Positions 1-12,052 of a stretch of DNA of 64,000 nt are shown here, piece by piece. The number at the start of each line of letters is the position of its first letter. The stretch's first letter is position 1. The stretch lies in contig JANUWF010001218.1 of NCBI GenBank assembly GCA_026120185.1, positions 1,860,001-1,924,000 of the forward strand, read 5' to 3'. A model generated the notes under the pieces. It searched no databases, was not told the DNA's origin, and was given only the letters and a program-made list of their open reading frames with translations. This stretch comes from Voacanga thouarsii. Taxonomy: Eukaryota; Streptophyta; Magnoliopsida; Gentianales; Apocynaceae. The position numbers and the translations under genes were made by a program.

Positions 1-806
1 AGTATGTATATGCAGCCAACATCATGGACTAGTGGAGCAAAGGCATCCTCGTGTAAGTTTGCATGAAATTGAGCGGCATCCATAGTGAAGAATTTGCGAA
101 TTGGTTTTGCAATTATGTAAGATTCATCTCAGTTAGCATGCTTAAGTTATACTTTAATGATGCTTAAGCTTACACTGACTCTTGTTGGTTTCCTAGGTGA
201 AGACATTGCAATTCAATGATGGTGATATAATTTCTAAAGATTTGAAGCATTTGGCCAGAGGACCCAATGGCATTGGTCTTAAATACGATAGGTTCTTAGT
301 GAACGACTTTCGATATCATACTGTAGAAGTTGAACGCAAAAGGAAAACTCAAAATAGTGGCGTTTCTATAAATGCAACAACAACTAGTTTCTCAAATGTT
401 AGAGACAGAAATCCAATTTCAAGTGATGTGTCTTATTTAGGGAAATTAACAGATGTGATTGAGTTAGATTATAGAGACGGGCATAGAGTTGTGTTGTTCA
501 GATGTGATTGGGTATCAATAGGGAAAAGGTTGAAGCAAGATGCTGAGGGCTTTACTCTAGCCAATTTCACTGATGTTGGCCCTATGAAGAGCCTTTCATT
601 CTAGCTTCTCAAGCAACGCAAGTCTTTTACGTTGGAGATCCGACTGAAAGTAATTGACATGGGGTATAACATGGGGTCCGTAGTTGATGCTGAGAGTTAT
701 TTGCAGAGTGAAAGTTGCAACATCCAGGCAGATTTGGGAAGTGAGGAAGTCAGCTAGGTTGCTGAAGGGGTCGATGGAGTTGAAGTTGAAATTACAACTA
801 CTTGAT
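1..806 (+). pseudogene. TNP2-like CACTA transposase, C-terminal exons, degenerate
   Basis: An exon ends at about 116 with coding sense like HEIERHP then SEEFANWF, as in the region before DUF4216 of plant TNP2 proteins. A 1-base loss splits these two pieces. A donor GTAAG and a TTTCCTAG acceptor bound an 80-bp intron, and the next exon starts at 197. From 197 it reads LARGPNGIGLKYDRFLVNDF, KRKTQNSGV and VIELDYRDGHRVVLFRCDW, the DUF4216 signature. Near 585 the frame shifts (expected EEPFILASQATQVFYVGDP is in another frame), TGA follows at about 656, and a second TAG interrupts the tail. The natural end is probably the TGA near 806. The catalytic part would lie left of the window. Identity as TNP2 is strong; function is lost. 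Confidence 0.9.
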
Positions 807-2210
807 AAATATTTACTTTATAATTTGCTGTCCAAACTTGTTTTGAGAACCCTTCTATTCAAGGCCTAGTTGTGTAAAATTAATGGTTGTAATATGAGAT
901 ATAATATTTTATGGCTCCATTGTTTATGCCATGTTGCAAGTAATATAATATGTTTCTATGCATTCTGTATGTTTGTTTGCTGTTTTTTTTTTTTTTAATA
1001 TAGTTGATAAATATCTTGTGTTATTTTTGGGGATTTTTTTGGATATGAAATTACTGATCTTTGGTGCGAACATTTGAATCCCAAATTTGAATCCAAGTAT
1101 GGCAAGAACTTGGGGAAGAAGAAGAAGTACCAGTCAACCTAACCAACGTGGTGATGGCAGTACCGAGGCGCATGTTGTACAAGAGGCTGATGAAATTACC
1201 GATGCGCATGTTGTACAAGAGGTTGATGGTCAAGTCATGCAACAAAGTGAAAGTTAAGGTATATTTATATTTGTTGGCTTCTCATATGCTTTCTATCTTT
1301 TTGTACTTCCTAATGAGTAGTCGCTCAAATTTTTGTATGAGAAGTAAGTACAAGGAGAAGTGAGGCAACTCGCAAGAGAGGACCAACCTATATGACCTCT
1401 ATTTGGGGCCGCCCTCGAAATGCGAAGCCTTTGGAGGTTGAATTCAACAAGTTTGGACAGCTGGTGGGAACGAACCGTAGTAAATTGACCGAATATTTGG
1501 GCACCATAGCAAGGAATGGAATGTACGCTCCGATAGATATCAAATCATGGTCTCAGATTCCTCGAGACAACAAGAATGAAATTTTCAATGTTGTGAAGGT
1601 ATTTGAAATTTTTATCTAATATTGAAGTATATTATCTAGTAATATGTGTTTGAGTTTTGTTATTTTCTTGTCCATGTGCAGGAGAAGTTTAATGTACCGC
1701 CTAGTCTTAAGCCTACTATCCTAAGATCAATTGGCATAAAATGGAGGGCCTAGAAAGCATCACTAAAGAGCGAATGGTATGATGCAGAAAAAGACATGCA
1801 TCACCAAATGCCAAGCACTGATGATCACGTGATTCACGCTCAGTGGACTAATCTCCTTCAATGGTGGGATTTAGCTGGAGGGAAGGTACGAACATGTGCT
1901 CATACTCTTTCTGGATTGATACATTGATGTCCACGTCAAATCTGTTGATGACTGAATTTTCTAAATTCAAGCAATGTCAGAGAAGAATAAAAGGAATAGA
2001 AATATGAAGAACATGAATCATAGGATAGGGTAGAAGCCTTACAATCAAATTCATGATGATATGGTAACTTCTTTATGAGTTTGAATGATATGTTGACCTC
2101 TATTAACTACTTACAGAAATTGAATGATGCAGGCAAAGGAGCAAGGCCATTCTTCAACTCATGTACAAATGTTCAAGAAGTGTTACACGGATGCTAGCGG
2201 AACTTCTTCC

Positions 2211-4257
2211 TGAGGGAACGAGAAACAGAGGGAACATGCTCTGTACGTTATAAAAAATTCCGGAGAAAAATAAAACCAAGCCTTAAAGGCCATGCGGAAG
2301 CGTGAAGATCATACCTTTGCGCTCCTTAACCCTTCTAGGTTGAGTAAGAGCGGATTGAATGACTGGAATCGCCTCGCTTTGTCCACTTGAAGAAGCTTCC
2401 GGTTGAACATCTGCTAGCCTTCTGCTCCGCCTTGTTTGCATGAACGCCTAGCTTTTCAGCTCTCGGGATATTCCTCTGCCTAACCTCTAGTCGGTGAACA
2501 CAATAGAGAAGAAGAATGGTCTCAAATCTCCTTGGTTCTCTTGCTATTGGTTAACAAAGCTCCAAAGAGAACAAACAAGAAGAGGAGCAACGTGAGACAA
2601 GAGCAGAGAGAGAGACGTTCAGTGAGAGAGCTTCACGTGAGTCTCTTTCTTGTGTTTTGAAGATTAGGGTTTTTTTTCTACCAGAGAGTAGTTTATTAGT
2701 TAGCCAAAAACAGGTCTCTCATTATCTGATAAACATATTCCCGAGATTTCAAAACACCCGGATGTTATCCTGAGAATCAGTTTGGCCTAACCTTAAACTC
2801 CTCTTAACCGTATCTGAAAAAAACCTTAAGGTACAAGCTATTGGGCCAGAAAAATATTTATTATTTTTTTTTTACCCAAAAGGCCCAAAATAATAAATAT
2901 TAGTTATTTCTTTCCTTGGCTTATATAAACAACCCAATAAATAATTAAGAAGCCCAAATGAACCATAATAATTAATCTTTAATTATTTATTTCTTGGGCC
3001 TATATAAATAACCCAATAAATAATTAAACATTAATTATTTCTCCTAGTTTAAGCCCAAGATAATTTCTTAATTATTCATACTGGACTTAAGCCCTGAATA
3101 ATTAATTAACCAATTAAACTAGATAATTAATTTCTCTCAACTCCTATTTTATTTATTTATTTATTTTATTCCAGTTCAATAATAAATTGGACTTCCTGAA
3201 TAAAATAAAATCAAATAAAATCCTCTTCAACTGAGACCAATTCCTCAACCCAAAAGTAGTTAGGACTTACGGGCTATTCCGAGGACCAAAAAGACACATC
3301 GCCTTGGCTGCTAAACTGACCAAAATACCCCTGCTATATAAATAGTTGTATTTTGCATTTTAAATATTTCCTAATATCACCATAAGGAAATATTGACCCC
3401 AAGGACAATGCTGCATTCTCAAAGTCTCCAACCTACAGGTGAAATGACTAAAATACCCCTCTACACATCGCCGTACATTTAGAGAGAAAGAAGTGTACTA
3501 ACACCCTTCTAAAAGACATCTACCATCCTTAGGCTTCTAGTCCAATGATCCACGACTTCCTGGAGTGTTTCTGCTTTCCAAGGGAGCTACCCTAAAGCAA
3601 ACATCCAAGTCATGTTTTCCAGGGCCCTGGACATTTTAGACCATTCGGACAACCACAAGGGGTGATATAGTGCAGAAACTATCTTGTATAAGTTTGTCTT
3701 AACTAACTAGTCACACATACCCAACATGCAAGTATATTGGCCCTACGATAGAACTTCAACTATAGCAAATCAAAGTATATGCTTCCAGCTTCGCCAGACC
3801 ACCAACTCATACTCAAGTCGTAGAGTACTAGTCCATGCTGTAGCGGTAGTAGTCTAGGTTTCTATCATATAGTACTTTTAGAAACCACTACTACAGGTCC
3901 TGTCCTACGTATTCGAAATACGTTTATGTCATGAAGTGAGTGGACTACTCACTGGCTAAAGGTAAGCCATTCCCCATTTGGAATTCATAACATAATAACC
4001 TAAACATGATGAGGTTCCCAATCTCATCAATAGGTTAAGAACAAATGTTTATGTGTTAAATAACCCGTGATCCATACCTTACTGTGAAAGACCACCATTC
4101 ACATTGATCACTTATTTAAACACAATGGGTCTGCTCTAAACGAAAATCATGCACAAACAAAAAGTAAATTCACAAACAATTTTTGAAAATAAATTCTTTT
4201 ATTAAAATATTCGATTTTACATCAGAAACCTAGTCTAAGAGGGCATACAATCCAGCA
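2211..4257 (-). repeat. 3' LTR of copia-0
   Basis: This is 2047 bp, terminating in TG and CA, repeated in direct orientation at 9974-12023. It holds several AATAATTAAT-rich blocks with GGGCC-flanked units, for example 2930-3120. The last kilobase (about 3270-4257) is clearly related to the solo LTR at 47665-49493, so the two belong to one family group. Confidence 0.95.
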
Positions 4258-4275
4258 ATCTCCCACTTGCACTCT
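4258..4275 (-). promoter_or_regulatory. Polypurine tract of copia-0
   Basis: Read on the minus strand this is GTGCAAGTGGGAGAT directly before the LTR start TGCTGG. Its position and purine content fit the plus-strand primer site of copia elements. Confidence 0.8.
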
Positions 4276-4279
4276 AATA

Positions 4280-7200
4280 CTAGGTAAGTCCATAGGTGCC
4301 CACCCCTATGGCGTCTAAGTGTCTCTTGAAGACTCTCTCAGCCAAAAGCTTGGTGAATGGATCTGCTAGATTGTTTTCCGAGGCAATATGCTTCACCATG
4401 ACTTCCCGTCTCTGGATGAAATCCTGGATCAGGTGATACTTCCTCTCGATGTGTTTCCCCTTCTTGTGGTTCCGAGGTTCCTTAGATTGCGATACTGCTC
4501 CAATGTTGTCGCAATACATCACAACCAGCCTGTCTATATATGGTACAACTCCAAGTTCTGAAAGAAACTTCCGGAGCCAGACTGCTTCCTTGGATGCCTC
4601 CGAAGCAGCCACATACTCAGCTTCCATGATTGAGTCAGTAATACAAGATTGCTTGATACTCCTCCATGAAATTGCTCCTCCAGACAAGGTGAAGACATAT
4701 CCACTAGTGGATTTTCTCTCATCCTTATCCGCCTAGAAGTCTGAGTCTGTGTCTGTGTATCCTGTAGGAACCAAATCATCAGCCCTGTAAACTAGCATAT
4801 AATCTCTCGTTCCCTTGAGGTACTTGAGAATATGCTTTACAGCTTGCCAATGAACCTCCCCTGGGTTTGACTGATATATGCTAACTAAGCCCACGGCAAA
4901 GGAGATATCTGGCCTAGTACACAGCATGACGTACATGAGACTTCCCATAGCCGAAGCGTAGGGAATCCTACTCATTCTGTCATTTTCTTCTTGAGACTAA
5001 AGACAGTCCTTCGAAGAAAATGACAACCCATGTCTGCAAGGGATTAGAGCTCCCTTGCATGAGTCCATGCTGTACTTGTCCAACATCTTGTCAATGTATG
5101 TCGCTTAGGATAACCCTAACATTCTCTGCTTCCTATTTCTAAGAAGCCTAATCCCGAGAATGTAGCTGGCTTCTCCCAAGTCCTTCATACTGAATTGACT
5201 AGACAACCAAACCTTTGTAGATGACAATGTCCCTACATCATTCCCATTGAGTAGAATGTCATCCACATACAGAACAAGAAAAACCACATTAATGCCATCA
5301 AGTTTCCTGTACACGCATGGTTCATCTTCGTTTTGAATAAAACCATAAGACTTTATAGTCTCATCAAAATGAATGTTCCATACTCTCGATGCCTGCTTAA
5401 GTCCATAAATGGACTTCTTAAGCTTGCAAACCATATGTTTCTGGCCTTCAGTAATGAAGCCTTCCGGTTGGGACATATAGATGTCTTCACTAAGATGGCC
5501 ATTTAAAAATGCCGTCTTGACATCCATTTGCCATATCTCATAGTCATAGTGACATGCGATGGCAAGGAGGATGCGGATGGATTTAAGCATGGCTACCGAG
5601 AAAATGTTTCCTCATAGTCGATTCTCTCTTTCTGAGTATACCCTTTCGCCACAAGCCTAGATTTGAAGGTTTCCACCTTCCCATCCGCTCCTCTCTTTCT
5701 CTTGTATACCCACTTGCACCCAATGGGTTTTATCCCTTCAAGTGAAGCTACAAGATCCCAAACTTGATTGAGGTATATAGACTCAATCTCGGCTTTCATT
5801 GCTTCATGCCACAGATTTGCATCGGCATCAGCAATAGCCTCCTCGTATCTAGTGGGGTCTTATTCCTGATGGTCGGAGACCAGCTCAAAGGCTTCTCCAG
5901 TCTATCTCTCCGGAACCCTAGACATTCTCCCACTACGACGAGGCTCCATTTGCACAGGTTCTTGAGGCTGTGCCTCTTCTTGTTCCACAATCGGGTCAAA
6001 AGAAGTTAATTCCGTAGATAACTTATCCTCAAGTTCCAACCTCGTTGAACCTTTAGTGGAAGTACTTTGATCATCTTCCAAGTATCTAGCATTGGTACTG
6101 ACTAGTACCTTCTGCTCCTTAGGATGATAAAAGTAGCCTCTTTTTGTCCCTTTTGGATACCCAACAAGATAGCATAATTCTGATCTTGGTTCCAACTTGT
6201 CTCCCTTGATCAGTACATAAGCTGGACAACCCCAAATCCTGAGATGATTCAGACTTGGCTTACGCCCAGTGCACATCTCATAGGAAGTCCTAGGTACTGA
6301 CTTGGAAGGCACCAAGTTCAGAATATATGCCGCTGTCTCCAGGGCATATCCCCAAAAGGACACTGGAAGAGTAGCATGAGCCATCATGCTTCGGACCATT
6401 TCCATCAATGTCCTGTTCCTTCTTTCAGCTACTCCATTCTGCTGGGGTGTTCCCGGTGCAGAGAGCTGGGATACTATCCCATGATGTACCATGTAGTCCT
6501 TGAATTCACCTAGGAGGTACTCTCCACCACGATCCGATCGTAAGGTTTTGATTAATTTACCTGTCCGATACTCCACTTCAGCCTTAAACTCTTTGAACTT
6601 GTCAAAAGAGTCAAACTTGCGTCTCATCAGGTAAATATAACCATACCTCGTACAATCATCCGTGAACGTGATGAAGTACTCAAAACCTCCCCTAGCTGGT
6701 ATAGACAATGGACCACACACATCAGTGTGAACAAGACTTAACACCTCCTTGGCTCTATCCGCCTTTGGTGTAAAAGACCTTTTGGTCATTTTTCCCATCA
6801 GGCAGGATTCATACTGAGGCCAACTTTCCAATCTCAATGAGCCCAAAGGCCCATCATGGATTAGCCTCTGAATCCTGGTTGAGTTAATATGACCCAACCT
6901 TAGATACCAAAGGTATGAATCATTGATATTGGTCTTCCTCTTCCTAGTTAAAGGTTCAGACTGAGTGTTATTTGATTGGTTATTAATAGGGTTTAAAAAG
7001 AACAGATTTCCATACATGTGCCCAGTACATAAAATTTCTCCATCTCTACTGATAGAAATACCAGAATGGAAAGATACAGAATACCCTTGATTAATAAGTT
7101 TTGCAACTGAAATCAAATTCTGACGAAAACCAGGTACATATAAAATGTCTTTTAAAACCACTATCTTATTACAATAAAAAATAAGATCCAACTCTCCTAC

Positions 7201-7455
7201 TGCAAGGGCCCAGACTTGTGCTCCATTACCCACTCGAAGCCCATGTTCGCCCTTCTTGAGTCTTCTTATCTTCCTAAACCCCCGCAAGGAGTTACGGATA
7301 TGATCGGTGGCTCCCGAATCAACAATCCAAGTGGAAGTTGATCCTACCATTGATATGGACTCTAGATAGTAAACATTACCTGTGGGGTTTTTCTTGGCCT
7401 CGAAGATCCGGACACTCTTTTTTCCAAGTGTCCCTTCTTCCCACACTTGAAGCAC
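4280..7455 (-). pseudogene. copia-0 pol: protease, integrase, RT and RNase H, broken
   Basis: The first 517 codons (7455 to 5902) are open. The protease DSGA is at residues 46-49, then the pre-integrase zinc region with two decayed ligands (WY for the usual WH, YESC for CxxC), then the integrase core with HTDVCG, LRSDRGGEY and NGVAERRNRT. A stop at 5902 ends the integrase tail. RT follows in two frames: 5799-5593 (GCKWVYKRK) and 5590-5105 (QMDVKTAFLNG and an intact YVDD). RNase H is at 4975-4280, with an amber codon near 4733 between TDSDF and ADKD. Together these would make one gag-pol polyprotein in a live element. Catalytic motifs of RT and integrase are still readable, so decay is mostly frame damage. 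Confidence 0.93.
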
Positions 7456-8180
7456 TTGCCTTTTGGTTTGTCCTTGGGCTGGTTCTTGGGTCGAGTCGTC
7501 GCATTCCCCTTCTTCCTCTTGAACTTTCTGGATTTAGGCCCAGTTCTTGAAGAAGAAGCCCTAGCAATCATGGCCTTAGACTGCGGCTTCATGACCTTCT
7601 CCGCCATCTGGAGCTCCTTCATCAGTTCAGTTCATGTTCAACTTATTCATGTTATAGTTTAACTTGAACAGAGTGAAAGAGCTCGGTAGAGATTCGAGAA
7701 CCATGTCCACTTGGCTCTCGGGGTCAATGACAGCCCCTAAGATTTCTGCCTCCTCGAAAGCAGCAATCATCTTGAGTATATGCTCTCGGACTGATGCTCC
7801 CTCAGCCATCTTAGTGTTCACAATAGTTCGAAGAGCCTCCTGCCTTGGGGCCAGCTCTTGTCTGCGAACATCGTAACCAATGATTGACTAATGTCATATG
7901 CAGAAGCCATGTGCTCGTGTTTTGACTGGAGCACATTAGACATGGATGCTAACATATAGCAACATGCCATTTCGTCAGCTTTCTTCCATGCCTTTTCAGC
8001 CTCTCGCTCTTCAGCGGTGGAACCTTCCCCGATAACAGGGCAGGTCTCGTAAAGGACATACTTATACTCCTCAGCTGTGAGTATTATGTCCAGGTTCCTT
8101 TTCCAATCCACATAGTTTGTACCCGTTAACTTATTCTCCCTGAAAATAACGATCAATGGACTAAAAGAACCTCCCACCAT
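7362..8180 (-). pseudogene. copia-0 gag with zinc knuckle, frameshifted
   Basis: Gag most likely starts at the ATG at 8180 (MVGGSFSPLIVIF), since a stretch upstream of it is leader. It contains KLTGTNYVDWKRNLDIIL, a copia gag N-terminal pattern. The frame changes near 7820 and again near 7625. The CCHC knuckle begins CFKCGKKGHLEK and its last cysteine (ECPDLRG) lies in the next frame because of one extra A in a run near 7420. The same run breaks the gag-to-protease junction. Confidence 0.88.
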
Positions 8181-8280
8181 TTCTGAAAATAGAAAATAAA
8201 AGAAAGAATTTAGTTTGTGAAAACAAAATAAAATTTGTGCACTAAAAATAATTTGGCTCTTATGAAAAACTGACATAGCT

Positions 8281-9956
8281 TCTTGGGAAGATTAACAGTT
8301 TCCTAAGCTAAGTGTATTAACCACCACAAATTAATTTTCTTTCTAGGTAATGGTCTAGAGAATAACTCCATCGTGGGATGGCCGTTTCCTCTCATTTCCT
8401 ATGGACATACCTCGCACTATAACCTCTAACGTGGGTTGGCCGATCATAGTACATGCCCCGGGTTATTAATTACATCCTTCCATTAGATCTAGATCCTTGT
8501 GGTATCCCCATCCTATATGGGTTCACTCCCAGGGTGACGCGAGGGGACCCACGATCTCTAATGAGGATCGTGATGGAAGCCGTGGAGCCGTTGGAACCCT
8601 TCTCCCACTTAGTCTTTTAAAATAAAGGTTTTCTGAAAAATATCCTTTTGAAATTTCCATTAAGTTTTTCTTAACTCAAAAATAAAATATCTAAATCCAA
8701 TAAAATCTCTATGTCAAGGCTTATATCCTTTGAGAGATTTCCTCCATGGACTAATTTTATTTAAGTTAAAACTTAATGATTTCAAAAATTTTCCAATTAG
8801 AACTTTCTAGAGACTTTGGTCTTAAGCTTATTTGACAAAATCATTTTTCTAGTCCAAAACAAAACAAAATGGCTCTCCATTTTAATTTACAAAAATATCT
8901 AAATCCAATATATTTTCTATGTCAAGGATTAAATCCTTTGAGAAAATATTCAAGGATTAATTTTTGTACCAATTAAAATAACCATTTAGTTTTTAAAGAA
9001 AAATATTTTTTCTTGCCAAAACAAAAAGTTCCCAAAGACTTTGGTCTTTGAGAAAAAGCACACATAGGTACATAAAAAAATAGCATGCTAGAAAACAATA
9101 AACGTTTTCATGCTTTTCTATTTTTTAAACTTAAGTGCCCAAACAATAGAATTAAACACATTAATTAATTAATTAATGATCTTGTTTAATCCTAAAATTC
9201 CTTACTAATATTTTTCATGCAAATATATTCCAAGAATATATATATTGCAAAAATATTAACTTCGCCTGGTATGGGACCCAAAACGAAAAAGAAAAAAAAT
9301 AAAAAAACGCTGGAGGTCCACTGCAACGGATGCACAGGATCCGCGCCAGCAGTCCACCGCGCCCTCCGGTGCACCAGTCGCACCAGATTAGACGCTGCCT
9401 CAGCCCATGGAGCGCCCGCCCGCCCGAGAACCCGCTCCGCCTTCCCGCCCGCGTGTGCGCCTGCATCCGCGCGTCCGGAGCCCCGCGCGCCAATTGAAGA
9501 AATTTGCAATTGCAAATTCGCAGCAATCGGCTTGAATTCACTGGCAATTGGCTCGGCTTCACGGCTCCAGCAGCACGGCTCCACTCACAGAACAGAAGCG
9601 GCTCGGCTCCAACGCGGCGGCTTATGAACAGTTATCTTGTTCTTCGTTTTTCACCCGCGCGAATTTTTTCTGCAGTTCATCTCTGGTTCGATTTTTTCTT
9701 GCCTTCTTTGGCTTCTTCGGACATTTTCACTTATAAAAACTCATCCAAAATTAAACCACAACTGCCTATACCCATTTAAATTGGGTTTACACGATTAAAA
9801 TACCAAAGCCAAAAAAAAAAATTACAGAGGGATCCTATGCTTCAACGATGAAGCTCACATCAAGCCTATCCCACACCAAAACAGTGAAGGATCACAGGTA
9901 TAATCATCTTCTCCATTTTTATTAACTACCATGCTCCCTATATTGATAAAAACCAG
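8281..9956 (-). other. copia-0 5' leader with a GC-rich island
   Basis: No coding sequence is supported here. 8300-9200 is AT-rich leader with a repeated phrase on 'ctatgtcaagg' (8710 and 8920). 9290-9640 is strikingly GC-rich against its surroundings and gives open frames on both strands by composition alone. It resembles no gene I know. Confidence 0.6.
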
Positions 9957-9970
9957 TGTCTCTGATACCA
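9957..9970 (-). promoter_or_regulatory. Primer binding site of copia-0 (tRNA-iMet)
   Basis: The minus strand reads TGGTATCAGAGAC three bases inside the 5' LTR. TGGTATCAGAG is complementary to the 3' end of plant initiator Met tRNA, the usual copia primer. Confidence 0.88.
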
Positions 9971-9973
9971 TAT

Positions 9974-12023
9974 TGAGGGAACGAGAAACAGAGGGAACAT
10001 GCTCTGTACGTTAAAAAAAATTCCGGAGAAAAATAAAACCAAGCCTTAAAGGCCATGCGAAAGCGTGAAGATCATACATTTGCGCTCCTTAACCCTTCTA
10101 GGTTGAGTAAGAGCGGATTGAACGACTGGAATCGCCTCGATTTGTCCACTTGAAGAAGCTTCTGGGTAAACACCCGCTAGCCTTCTGCTCCGCCTTATTT
10201 GCATGAACGCCTAGCTTTCCAGCTCTCGGGATATTCCTCTGCCTAACCTCTAGTCGGTGAACACAACAGAGAAGAAGAATGGTCTCAAATCTCCTTGGTT
10301 CTCTTGTTATTGGTTAACAAAGCTCCAAAGAGAACAAACAAGAAGATGAGCAACGTGAGACAAGAGCAGAGAGAGAGACGTTCAGTGAGAGAGCTTCACG
10401 TGAGTCTCTTTCTTGTGTTTTGAAGATTAGGGTTTTTTTCTACCAGAGAGTAGTTTATTAGTTAGCCAAAAACAGGTCTCTCATTATCTGATAAACATAT
10501 TCCCGGGATTTCAAAACACCCGGATGTTATCCTGAGAATCAGTTTGGCTTAACCCTAAACTCCTCTTAACCGTATCTGAAAAAAACCCTAAGGTCCAAGC
10601 TATTGGGCCAGAAAAATATTTATTATTTTTCTTGGACCCAAAAGGCCCAAAATAATAAATATTAATTATTTATTTCCTGGGCTTATATAAACAACCCAAT
10701 AAATAATTAAGAAGTCCAAATGAACCATAATAATTAATCTTTAATTATTTATTTCTTGGGCCTATATAAATAACCCAATAAATAATTAAACATTAATTAT
10801 TTCTCCTAGTTTAAGCCCAGAATAATTTCTTAATTATTCATACTGGACCTAAGCCCTGAATAATTAATTAACCAATTAAACTAGATAATTAATTTCTCTC
10901 AACTCCTATTTTATTTATTTATTTATTTATTTTATTCCAGTCCAATAATAAATTGGACTTCCTGAATAAAATAAAATCAAATAAAATCCTCTTCAATTGA
11001 GACCAATTCCTCAACCCAAAAGTAGTTAGGACTTACGGGCTATTCCGAGGACCAAAAAGACACATCGCCTTGGCTGCTAAAATGACCAAAATACCCCTGC
11101 TATATAAATAGCTGTATTTTGTATTTTAAATATTTCCTACTATCACCATAAAGAAATATTGACCCCAAGGACAATGCTGCATTCGTAAAGTCTCCAACCT
11201 ATAGGTGAAATGACTAAAATACCCCTCTACACATCACCGTACATTTAGAGAGAAAGAAGTGTACTAACACCCCTCTAAAAGACATCTACCATCCTTAGGC
11301 TTCTAGTCCAATGATCCACGACTTCCTGGAGTGTTTCTGCTTTCCAAGGGAGCTACCCTAAAGCAAACATCCAAGTCATGTTTTCCAGGGCCCTGGACAT
11401 TTTAGACCAGTCGGACAACCACAAGGGGCGATATAGTGTAGAAACTATCTTATATAAGTTTGTCTTAACTAACTAGTCACACATACCCAACATGCAAGTA
11501 TATTGGCCCTACGATAGAACCTCAACTATAGCAAATCAAAGTATATGCTTCCAGCTTCGCCAGACCACCAACTCATACTCAAGTCGTAGAGTACTAGTCC
11601 ACGCTGTAGCAGTAGTAGTCTAGGTTTCTATCATATAATACTTTTAGAAACCACTATTACAGGTCATGTCCTACGTATTCGAAATACACTTATGTCATGA
11701 AGTGAGTGGACTACTCACTGGCTAAAGGTAAGCCATTCCCTATTTGAAATTCATAACATAATAACCTAAACATGATGAGGTTCCCAGTCTCATCAATAGG
11801 TTAAGAATAAATGTTTATGTGTTAAATAACCCATGATCCATACCTTACTGTGAAAGACCACCATTCACATGGATCACTTACTTAAACACAATGGGTCTGT
11901 TCCAAACGAAAATCGTGCACAAACAAAAAGTAAATTCACAAACAATTTTTGAAAATAAATTCTTTTATTAAAATATTCGATTTTACATCAGAAACCTAGT
12001 CTAAGAGGGTATACAATCCAACA
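9974..12023 (-). repeat. 5' LTR of copia-0
   Basis: This is 2050 bp and collinear with 2211-4257, with scattered differences. It would carry promoter and polyadenylation signals for the minus-strand transcript. It ends in CA at 12023, followed by ATTCC and then the resumed CACTA exon. Confidence 0.95.
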
Positions 12024-12052
12024 ATTCCAACTCTCATATGGCGAGTGCAGTG

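Larger units (their letters stand above)
2211..12023 (-). mobile_element. Ty1/copia LTR retrotransposon 'copia-0' (Tork/Tnt1-like), nearly complete, decayed
   Basis: Long direct repeats at 2211-4257 and 9974-12023 begin TG and end CA on each strand. On the minus strand the order is 5' LTR, tRNA-iMet primer site, leader, gag, protease, integrase, reverse transcriptase, RNase H, polypurine tract, 3' LTR, which is copia order. Flanking bases are CTTCC on the left and ATTCC on the right, a 5-bp target duplication with one mismatch. Removing the element restores the reading frame of the CACTA exon. The pol protein reads like plant proteins annotated as TNT 1-94 pol. The two LTRs show scattered substitutions and small indels, so the insertion is not very recent. 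At least four frame breaks or stops make it non-autonomous. Confidence 0.95.

Noticed and set aside
9192..9780. Overlapping open frames on both strands in the copia-0 leader
   Set aside because: High GC content removes stop codons in all frames; no frame resembles a known protein.
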